Assembly (NCBI GenBank): GCA_016191395.1
Contig: JACPOS010000024.1
Coordinates: 23,111 to 87,110, forward strand
Length of the DNA stretch: 64,000 bases
Direction of reading: 5' to 3'
Source: Chloroflexota bacterium
GTDB taxonomy: Bacteria; Chloroflexota; Limnocylindria; Limnocylindrales; CSP1-4
Position numbers and translations under genes: made by a program
In this document: in pieces, positions 57,092-64,000 of the stretch
How positions within the stretch are numbered: the stretch's first letter is position 1
Layout of the letters: every line of letters begins with the position of its first letter
Notes under the pieces: generated by a model
Seen by the model: only the letters and a program-made list of their open reading frames with translations
The model's database searches: none
What the model was told of the DNA's origin: nothing

Positions 57092-58743
57092 AGGAGGCGC
57101 ACGATCCCCGCGGTGCCGTCGATCTCCACGAGCCGGCCGTCGGCGATCTTCGTCGTGGCGCCGACGACGCCCACGACGGCCGGCAGCCCGAACTCGCGCG
57201 CCACCACGGCCGCGTGCGACAGCACGCCGCCGGTGTTCGTGATCAAGCCACCGGCGATCGTGAACAAAGGCACCCAGGATGGGTTGGAGGCGGGGCACAC
57301 CACGATGTCGCCCGGCTGCACGCGGCCGAACGCCTCCTGCGACGCGACCACCCGTGCCGGTCCGCGCACGACCCCTGCCGACGCGCCGGTCCCGCGCAGC
57401 TCGTCGGGCTCGGTCGGCTCGATGCGGACCGAGTCGAAGCGGTCTGCCGGCCCGGTGTCCTTCGGAACGGGACCCACGTATCGAGGCGGCGTCATCGCCC
57501 GCTGCTGTTCGTACGTCGCCTTCCGGTCGCGGACGAGGTTGCCGCGAGGCCGGCCGTCCAGGATCGCCTCCGCGACCTCGTCGCGTTCGAGGAAGAAGAT
57601 GTCGCCCGGTCGCTCCAGCACGCCCTCGCGCTCGAGCCGGCGCCCGACGCGCATCGCGAAGGTCCGCAGGCGGGCCTGCGCCATCCGGTCGATCCAGTAG
57701 TTGTGGCCCTCGGTCAGGTAGCCGATGTCGAGGGCATGCGCGAGGGTCTCCTCGAACCTCGCGAGGTCGTCCGGTCGCGCCGCGAGCGCCGCGCGTGCCG
57801 CAGCGGCCCGCTCCGCGGCCACGCGCCGGAGCTCTGCCATCCGGCGGCCCGTGGCAGCCCCCGGCGCGGCGCCGTCCGCCGCGACGCGTCGCACGAGGTT
57901 GGCGAGGAGGAGCGCGGGTGCCTCGGCCCACGAGGCACTGCGCAGGTCGTCGTGGTTCTGGCCCAGGTGCCCGTGCTGCTCCAGGAAGGCGTCCAGCGCA
58001 TCGACGAACGCCATGCCGCCCGGGACGGCCCGAAGTACCGCACGATTCACCGACGGGTCGTCGCCGGCGGCCGCTGCATCTGACGCCGCGGCAGCCTGGG
58101 CGCGGACGAGCGCATCGAGCTCGGGATGCCCGGCGAGCATCGCGGCGAGGCGGTCGATCTGCGCCTCGACATCCTCCAGCTCGTGCTCCTGCCCCCGAAC
58201 GAGCGAGAGCGCCTCGACGTCGCGGCCCGGGCCCAGCGCGGCGCCGTACTGGTCCGCGAGGTCCTCCAGCGCCTGGTACGGGCCCATGATCGAGATGAAG
58301 TGGATCTGCCAGGCGCGCAGCGTCGCCGCCCAGGCTTCCTGCCACGCGGTCGCGAGCTCGGCGGGCGCGAGCTCGTCCACCGGCACCGCCTGGATGGAGC
58401 GGTACAGCCGGTCCAGCTCCGGCATGGCCTCGTCGCGCCAGTACGCGGCGGTGACCGGGACGCGGCCCCGGAGGGTTGCGGTCCAGCGGGCCTTGGTCGC
58501 CTCTTCTTCCTCGTCGGGCACGTTCCAGGAGAAGCCGAAGTAGGCCCAGCCGTGCCAGACGCGCGCCTCGAGCCGCTGCGTGCCGCCGAAGAGCTCGTAG
58601 TGATGGTCGAAGCTCCTGCCCAGCGCCTTCCGGATGTAGTCGGCGGCGAGCGGCGTGAGCGCGAACGGCATGTGCATGTCGTCCAGCTCCCACGTCCGCT
58701 CGAGATCAGCCGGGTCGACGACGTCGAGCGAGAAGTCGGTCAT
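57088..58743 (-). CDS. PEP-utilizing (swiveling His-domain) protein, Rph-like substrate-binding + His domains
   Basis: C-terminal GDIVVCPASNPSWVPLFTIAGGLITNTGGVLSHAAVVAREFGLPAVVGV with catalytic His context; 551 aa. Confidence 0.85.
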   Translation of the reverse strand: MTDFSLDVVDPADLERTWELDDMHMPFALTPLAADYIRKALGRSFDHHYELFGGTQRLEARVWHGWAYFGFSWNVPDEEEEATKARWTATLRGRVPVTAAYWRDEAMPELDRLYRSIQAVPVDELAPAELATAWQEAWAATLRAWQIHFISIMGPYQALEDLADQYGAALGPGRDVEALSLVRGQEHELEDVEAQIDRLAAMLAGHPELDALVRAQAAAASDAAAAGDDPSVNRAVLRAVPGGMAFVDALDAFLEQHGHLGQNHDDLRSASWAEAPALLLANLVRRVAADGAAPGAATGRRMAELRRVAAERAAAARAALAARPDDLARFEETLAHALDIGYLTEGHNYWIDRMAQARLRTFAMRVGRRLEREGVLERPGDIFFLERDEVAEAILDGRPRGNLVRDRKATYEQQRAMTPPRYVGPVPKDTGPADRFDSVRIEPTEPDELRGTGASAGVVRGPARVVASQEAFGRVQPGDIVVCPASNPSWVPLFTIAGGLITNTGGVLSHAAVVAREFGLPAVVGVVGATTKIADGRLVEIDGTAGIVRLL

Positions 58744-59651
58744 GCGCGCGCCACGACAGGGGCGCCGGTCGTGATGGGCCGCGCCTGGAGGAGGTACCAG
58801 TGCCCGCCCGCGAAGGCGGCCTCCACGTCGACGGCTTGCCCGAACCCGCGCTCCACCTCCAGGCATAGGTCCACGAGGGCGGCAAGGACGTCCGGCGCCA
58901 GCGCCTGCCCCAGCGGATCCTCGCCGGGCTCGAACTGGGCGACGGCCCTCGATGCCTTGTCGATCGTGTACGTGTCCGGGGTGACCGTCCCGGACACCAT
59001 CGCGTCGCCGAGCCCACGCACAGCCGTGATCACCAGCTGGTCGTCGCGGCCGGTCACGGGGTGACGCGTGAACACCACCGAGGCCGCGTCCGCCGGCACC
59101 AGCGCCTGGACGACCACGGCCATCGCCGCATCGGCCGCCGTGAGATCGCGCCGGTGGCGGTAGGCGATCGCCGCCGGGCTCCAGAGCGACGCCCAGCAGC
59201 GGCGCACCGCGCCGGCGATCTCCGCCGGCGGCACGTCCAGCTCCGTCTCGTGCAGGCCGGCATACGAGGCCGCCGAGCCGTCCTCGCCGACGGCCGACGA
59301 CCGAACCGCGAACCGTGGCTCGAAGCCCGCGGCGCCCACCTCCGCGACCAGCCGGTCCACCGCGACCGACAGCGGGCCGGCGACGGCGGCCGTCAGCGGC
59401 ACCGTGGCGAGGCCCTCCGCGACGGCGGCGACGTCGACGGCACCGGTCGCCTCGAGGGCCGTGTCAACCGTCGCCGCGAGCTGCGTGCGGAACGCCGTTG
59501 TCGTCAGGCAGAAGCCGGGCGGAACGCGAAAGCCGAGCTTCCCGAGCTTGTGCAGCGAGGCGGCCTTGCCGCCGAGCATGTCGGACCCATGGGTCGCATC
59601 GGAGGCGCTGCCCCCGAGCCAGGCGATGAGGTCGTCAGCGGCGTGCGGCAC
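58740..59651 (-). CDS. PEP/pyruvate-binding ATP-grasp domain protein, Rph/PpsA N-terminal-like
   Basis: LGGKAASLHKLGKLGFRVPPGFCLTTTAF, RFAVRSSAVGEDGSAASYAGLHET, VVVQALVPADAASVVFTRHPVTG; ATGA overlap with downstream gene. Confidence 0.87.
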   Translation of the reverse strand: MPHAADDLIAWLGGSASDATHGSDMLGGKAASLHKLGKLGFRVPPGFCLTTTAFRTQLAATVDTALEATGAVDVAAVAEGLATVPLTAAVAGPLSVAVDRLVAEVGAAGFEPRFAVRSSAVGEDGSAASYAGLHETELDVPPAEIAGAVRRCWASLWSPAAIAYRHRRDLTAADAAMAVVVQALVPADAASVVFTRHPVTGRDDQLVITAVRGLGDAMVSGTVTPDTYTIDKASRAVAQFEPGEDPLGQALAPDVLAALVDLCLEVERGFGQAVDVEAAFAGGHWYLLQARPITTGAPVVARA

Positions 59652-59706
59652 GATCGGCGGAGTCTAGCAACGGCGCTCCCGGACGGCCGTAGCGCCGGGC
59701 ATGGAA

Positions 59707-59741
59707 AAGCCCGGCGGCCGAAAGGCTCGGCCGCCGGGCTT
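59707..59741 (-). terminator. Rho-independent terminator (minus strand)
   Basis: Perfect 14-bp stem AAGCCCGGCGGCCG/CGGCCGCCGGGCTT, 7-nt loop; TTTT on the minus strand. Confidence 0.82.
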
Positions 59742-59756
59742 CGGGGAGGGGGGAGA

Positions 59757-60164
59757 CTAGCGGGTGACCGGCTCGTACGGCCGGGGAGCGACGGTGTCGT
59801 CCTCGGCATCTTCCTCGACCTTGTCGCCGACGCCGGCGCCCGCGCCGGCCCCGACTGCGCCACCGACCAGCGCGCCCGGAGGGCCCGCGATCGCGCCGCC
59901 GACGACGGCCCCGGCCACGGCGCCCGCCGCGCCACCGGTGCCGGCCCCGGCCTCTTCGTTGCCCTCGGTGGCCTCACCGGCGACCGCGCCGCCGAGCGCC
60001 CCGATGGCCCCGCCGACCAGCGCGCCCGGAGGGCCCGCGATCGCGCCGCCGAGGAGCGCGCCGCCGATGGCGCCGGCCCCGGCGCCGACGGCCTCGCTGC
60101 CGCCCTCGTCGTGCTTGGTCGTGGTGTCGGTGACGATCTTCGGATCCTGGTTGTCGTAGCTCAT
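59757..60164 (-). CDS. Glycine-zipper-like hypothetical protein with internal repeat
   Basis: MSYDNQDPKIVTDTTTKHDEGG then two GGAIAGPPGALVGGA blocks; good RBS (AAGGAAGGG) upstream. Confidence 0.75.
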   Translation of the reverse strand: MSYDNQDPKIVTDTTTKHDEGGSEAVGAGAGAIGGALLGGAIAGPPGALVGGAIGALGGAVAGEATEGNEEAGAGTGGAAGAVAGAVVGGAIAGPPGALVGGAVGAGAGAGVGDKVEEDAEDDTVAPRPYEPVTR

Positions 60165-60371
60165 GGGATTTCCCTTCCTTCGTGGTGGGCTCGTGCCCTG
60201 CCGACACGATGGGCGAGCGGCCCTCGCAGGAGCAGATCGGTCCGGACGCGGCGACCTTGCGAATCCGCGCCAGCCGCGGCCGCCAAGGGGCGCGCACCGG
60301 GTACCAGGACTCGAGGGCACCACTCGGGCGTCCGGCCGCTCGGACGCGTCGGTCGCGACGCGATAGCCCGA

Positions 60372-62885
60372 ATGGGGGATACCAACAGTCCCATGCCGGT
60401 GCGACGGTTTCGCGATCGGCCGGGGTGGCCAGCCATCGTGAGGAGCCCGTTGACGGATCGGGGGCGAGCCGAAGCGCTCCGACGCGCGGTGCGCATGTCG
60501 GCCATGATCGTGCTGCCCTTCGGCCTGTTCTGGGCCACGATCGGCCTCGCGGTCGGTGCGCCATCGCTTGCATGGCAGGGCGTGATCGGCGCGGTCCTTG
60601 CACTCTGGCTCCTGCTCGAGGTCCGGAACGGGACGGACCGCGGCGAGGGCGTCCTCGTGACCCGGATCGCCATCGGCGCCCAGGTCGCCGCGCTGGGCAC
60701 GGTCCTCGCCGAGCCGGTCATCGGCGTGGCGATCGCCCTGAGCTCCCTGATCCCGATCCTGCTCGCGCTGCCATACGTCGGGCGGCAGTCACTGACCAGG
60801 ATCATGGCCGTCAGCGCCGGGGTCGGCGCGTTCGCCCTCACCGCGCCCGTCGTGCTGCCGTGGGGAACGCGCGACACGTCGGTGATCGCGCTGCTCGTCC
60901 CGACCCTCGCGCTCGTGCTGGTGTACGTGCTGTTCCTGCTCTTCCTGTGGAACGCGAGCACTCGCCTGACCGACACGGCGGCCGAGCTCCGCCACGTCAT
61001 CGACATGTCGCACGACCTGGCGGCGACGCTCGACCCGAAGGACGTCGGCCATCGCCTGGCCCGGCATATCGCCCTCGTCGCCCACGCGGACGACTGCGTC
61101 CTGAGCACGTGGGACCGCGCCACGGACCAGGTCGTGACCTTCGGGAGCTACCCGGTGGACCGCGGCTACGACCTCCTGCCCGCCTACGACCTCGCCGAGT
61201 TCCCGGCGACGCGAAAGGTCCTCCAAGGCCGCGAGCCGTACTTCGTCCGCGCCGAGGATCCGAAGGCCGACGCCGCCGAGGCGGACTACATGCGCTCGAT
61301 CGGCCAGCAGACCCTGCTCATGCTTCCGTTCGTCGTCCGGGGAGAATCCATCGGCATCGTGGAGCTCGGCTCGGCGCGCCGGGATGCGTTCTCGTCCCGC
61401 GACGTGGAGCTTGCCCAGCTGCTCGCCCGAGAGGCCGCGGTCACGTTCGACAACGCCCGCCTGTACGACGAGCTGCGGCTCCTCGCCTACCGCGATTCAC
61501 TCACCGGACTGGCGAACCGGGCACGGCTCCAGGACCGCGTCGATCACGCGCTGGAGCGCCTCCGCGGCCGCAGCCTCATGCACGCCGCCGTGCTGTTCAT
61601 CGACCTCGATCACTTCAAGCACCTCAACGACCGCTTCGGGCACGCCAAGGGCGACTGGGCGCTGAAGGTGATCGCGGAGCGGATCAAGACGATCATCCGA
61701 CCGGGCGACACTGCCGGGCGCCTCGGCGGCGACGAGTTCGCCGTGCTGCTGGAGGACGTGGAATCGCCGGAGGCCGTCGCCGCCGTGTGCGAGCGCCTGC
61801 TGGAGGGCCTCGCCCAGCCCGTGGAGCTGGACGACACCGCGCCGATCATCGGCGCGAGCATCGGCTTCGCCATGAGCGGGCCGGACGTGACCTCCAGCGA
61901 CGACCTGCTGCGCAACGCGGACATCGCGATGTACGCCGCGAAGGCCGGCGGCCGCGGCCAGATCGTGGCCTTCCGGCCGGACCTCCTGGAGACGGCATCC
62001 GCTCGAAGCGAGCTCGCGGCCCTGCTCCGTGGCGCCGCATCCCGCAGCGAGCTCCAGCTTGCGTTCCAGCCGCTCGTCACCCTCGATGACGGGTCGCCGG
62101 TGGGCGTCGAGGCCCTCGTTCGCTGGCAGCCGCCCGGGCACCTGCTCCACCTGCCTGCCGAGTTCCTGGAGCTCGCCGAGGAGACCGGCGAGATCCTGCC
62201 GATCGGGCGCTGGGTCATCGGCGAGGGCTGCCGGCGCGTTCGAGCCTGGCAGCTCCGCTACGACAGGCCGGACCTGCGCCTGTACGTGAACCTGTCCGCG
62301 CGCCAGTTCCGCGATCCAGGCCTCGTCCCGATCATCCTCGCGGCCCTGGACGAGACCGGCCTGGACGCCGCGAGCCTGACGCTGGAGATCACCGAGGGCA
62401 CGCTGCTCACGCCGGGCTTCGAGACGGTCTCCCGCATCGGCGAGCTGCGCGCGCTGGGCCTCCGCCTCGCCATCGACGACTTCGGCACCGGCTACTCGTC
62501 ACTCGGCTACCTGCACGCGTTCCAGATCGACGAGCTCAAGATCGACCGCTCGTTCGTGCCCGGGAGCAACGGCGTCGGCGACGCGCACGTGCTGAGCCAG
62601 GCGATCGTGGAGCTGGGCCGCGCCCTCAGCCTGGACATGATCGCCGAGGGCATCGAGACGCAGGCCCAGGCGGACTGGTTCAGCGCCCTCGGCTGCCGGC
62701 TGGGCCAGGGCTTCCTGTACGCCCGCCCGATGGCTGCCCCGGACCTGGATCGCTACCTGCGCCGGCAGGTGGGGCTGCCCAAGGGCTCCCGCCGCACGGA
62801 CGCGTCCAGCCATCGGGTCCCGAGGCTGCAGGCCGGCATCACGGAGGTCCTCGGCGGGCGCCCCGCGACCGGCGAGAGCGCCTAG
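60372..62885 (+). CDS. Membrane GAF-GGDEF-EAL protein (c-di-GMP turnover)
   Basis: N-terminal TM helices, GAF-like region, RPGD-TAGRL-GGDEF (I-site plus active GGDEF), EALVRW, DDFGTGYSSLGYL. Start uncertain (60372 or 60393). Confidence 0.9.
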   Translation: MGDTNSPMPVRRFRDRPGWPAIVRSPLTDRGRAEALRRAVRMSAMIVLPFGLFWATIGLAVGAPSLAWQGVIGAVLALWLLLEVRNGTDRGEGVLVTRIAIGAQVAALGTVLAEPVIGVAIALSSLIPILLALPYVGRQSLTRIMAVSAGVGAFALTAPVVLPWGTRDTSVIALLVPTLALVLVYVLFLLFLWNASTRLTDTAAELRHVIDMSHDLAATLDPKDVGHRLARHIALVAHADDCVLSTWDRATDQVVTFGSYPVDRGYDLLPAYDLAEFPATRKVLQGREPYFVRAEDPKADAAEADYMRSIGQQTLLMLPFVVRGESIGIVELGSARRDAFSSRDVELAQLLAREAAVTFDNARLYDELRLLAYRDSLTGLANRARLQDRVDHALERLRGRSLMHAAVLFIDLDHFKHLNDRFGHAKGDWALKVIAERIKTIIRPGDTAGRLGGDEFAVLLEDVESPEAVAAVCERLLEGLAQPVELDDTAPIIGASIGFAMSGPDVTSSDDLLRNADIAMYAAKAGGRGQIVAFRPDLLETASARSELAALLRGAASRSELQLAFQPLVTLDDGSPVGVEALVRWQPPGHLLHLPAEFLELAEETGEILPIGRWVIGEGCRRVRAWQLRYDRPDLRLYVNLSARQFRDPGLVPIILAALDETGLDAASLTLEITEGTLLTPGFETVSRIGELRALGLRLAIDDFGTGYSSLGYLHAFQIDELKIDRSFVPGSNGVGDAHVLSQAIVELGRALSLDMIAEGIETQAQADWFSALGCRLGQGFLYARPMAAPDLDRYLRRQVGLPKGSRRTDASSHRVPRLQAGITEVLGGRPATGESA

Positions 62886-63859
62886 AGCCAGTCGATCTTG
62901 CGAAGGAACGCGACGCCGGCAACGGCCGCGAGCGAGGTCACCAGCAGGATGATGTAGAACCCGGGTCCTTCGGCACCGGACAGCGCGGACGCCGCTTCGC
63001 TCATCCCGAACAGGCCACCGACCGCACCGATCCCGGCGAGGATGACCGTGACCCCGGTCAGCCGCTTCATGATCGTCGACAGGTTGTTGTTGATCGTGGA
63101 CAGGTAGATCTCCAGCGCGCCGGCGACGAGCTCGCGGAAGGTGTCCAGCTCGTCGTTGAGCCGGATCAGGTGGTCATAGACGTCACGGAAGTAGAACGAG
63201 TTGGGCTCGCCGATGAGGTCGAACTCACGGCTCGTGAGCTGCGCGAAGACCTCCCGGCTCGGGGCCACGGCGTGGCGGATGTGCAGCAACTCGCGCTTCA
63301 GCTGGAACACCCGCTCGAGGGTGGCTCGCAAGGGCTTCTCCACCGCGGCGTCCTGGACGTCGTCGATCTCGTCGCCCAGCCGGTCGAAGACCGGGAAATA
63401 GCCGTCGACGATCGCGTCGACCAGCGCCCAGAGGACGAAGTCCGGCCCGCGCGCGAGCAGGGGACCTACGCCGAGCCGGAGCTGATGCGCGGCCATGGGA
63501 TCCCAGTCGACCGGATGGGCAGACAGGAGGAATCCACGGCCCAGCACGAAGTCGACCTCGTGCGTGTCGACCTCCGCGTCGCCCTCGCGGTGGAGGACGA
63601 AGGACACCACGTGGATGACCTCGCCCACGAGCTGCACCTTCGCCCGCTCGTTGCTCTCGATGATGTCCTCGGCGATGAGGGGATGCAGCCCGAGCTCTCG
63701 GGCGGTTGACTGCACGAGCGCGGCGCTGGCGCCGGTCAGGTCGATCCACGTCACGCTGCCCTTGGCCTTGACCAGGCGGTGGAGATCGTCCACGTCCTCC
63801 GAGGTCTCGACCTTGCCGGCGCGGAGGCTGTGGATCCGGATCTGGGGGGTGGTCGCCAT
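62882..63859 (-). CDS. CorA-family divalent cation transporter-like protein with GMS instead of GMN
   Basis: CorA fold pattern ...STINNNLSTIMKRLTGVTVILAGIGAVGGLFGMSEAASAL...GFYIILLVTSLAAVAGVAFLRKIDWL; RBS AGGAG. Confidence 0.87.
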   Translation of the reverse strand: MATTPQIRIHSLRAGKVETSEDVDDLHRLVKAKGSVTWIDLTGASAALVQSTARELGLHPLIAEDIIESNERAKVQLVGEVIHVVSFVLHREGDAEVDTHEVDFVLGRGFLLSAHPVDWDPMAAHQLRLGVGPLLARGPDFVLWALVDAIVDGYFPVFDRLGDEIDDVQDAAVEKPLRATLERVFQLKRELLHIRHAVAPSREVFAQLTSREFDLIGEPNSFYFRDVYDHLIRLNDELDTFRELVAGALEIYLSTINNNLSTIMKRLTGVTVILAGIGAVGGLFGMSEAASALSGAEGPGFYIILLVTSLAAVAGVAFLRKIDWL

Positions 63860-63873
63860 CGGATGCTCCTATG

Positions 63874-64000
63874 TCAAGCGGCGACCGGCAGGGCCGTTCG
63901 GGCGGCAATCCTGGCGGCGTTGTCGTGGTGCATTCGTCGGAAGACCTCATCGCTCAGGTGGCGACGGAGGGCGCGGATGGCCTCTGGTTTGGTGCTTCCA
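63874..64000 (-). mobile_element. C-terminal fragment of an IS110-family-like transposase (runs off window)
   Basis: Minus-strand frame GSTKPEAIRALRRHLSDEVFRRMHHDNAARIAARTALPVAA*, resembling the IS110 transposase C-terminus. Confidence 0.6.

Noticed and set aside
60182-62089. 635-aa plus-strand ORF
   Set aside because: Out-of-frame shadow of the GGDEF-EAL gene, Arg/Gly-rich.
63870-63880. TTGACAT (minus) before corA as a promoter like those at 55695 and 54122
   Set aside because: Start codon is only ~10 nt downstream and AGGAG there is better read as an RBS; no room for a -10. Similarity to the MerR promoter core is probably coincidental.
63225-63950. 241-aa minus ORF spanning the corA start
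   Set aside because: Wrong frame for both CorA and the IS110-like fragment.

Overview
High-GC bacterial chromosome segment. Gene style and content suggest a monoderm Chloroflexota-like lineage, but that is inference only. The left ~20 kb is dense housekeeping: glmM-glmS-acpS-nnrD-alr, an orphan GlmL/MutL-type ATPase, the tsaE-tsaB-rimI-tsaD cluster, rsmA-ispE-ridA-glmU, a CNNM/CorC protein, a polyprenyl synthetase, recO and glyQS. The middle holds an accessory catabolic block (enamidase-like amidohydrolase, DUF1185-type protein, LLM oxidoreductase, xanthine-dehydrogenase-type hydroxylase, nucleoside hydrolase). This is followed by NfnAB-like subunits, an FNR-like reductase, ppdK, an HTH-cyclase fusion, NDH-2 and an antiporter. 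The right third holds three consecutive TadE/TadG cassettes: two are diverged tandem copies with a TadE-PASTA-like fusion, and the third has visibly lower GC. It also contains an LCP protein, a decayed XRE/PD-(D/E)XK gene, a MerR-controlled cyclase-homology/SRPBCC operon, a split rifampin-phosphotransferase-like operon with an MFS exporter, a GGDEF-EAL protein, an atypical CorA, and the edge of an IS110-like transposase. The strongest unexplained signals are: (1) a recurrent xAnnnT-N6/7-(A/G)TG arrangement implying leaderless transcription; (2) four dyad sites spaced 42/74/42 bp upstream of a HEAT-like gene; (3) TadE-PASTA fusions with complete cysteine conservation between the two copies; (4) a 19-bp-spacer MerR-type promoter; (5) the split Rph-like operon. 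No tRNA, rRNA or CRISPR array was recognised. All family calls are from reading the sequence, with no database search.
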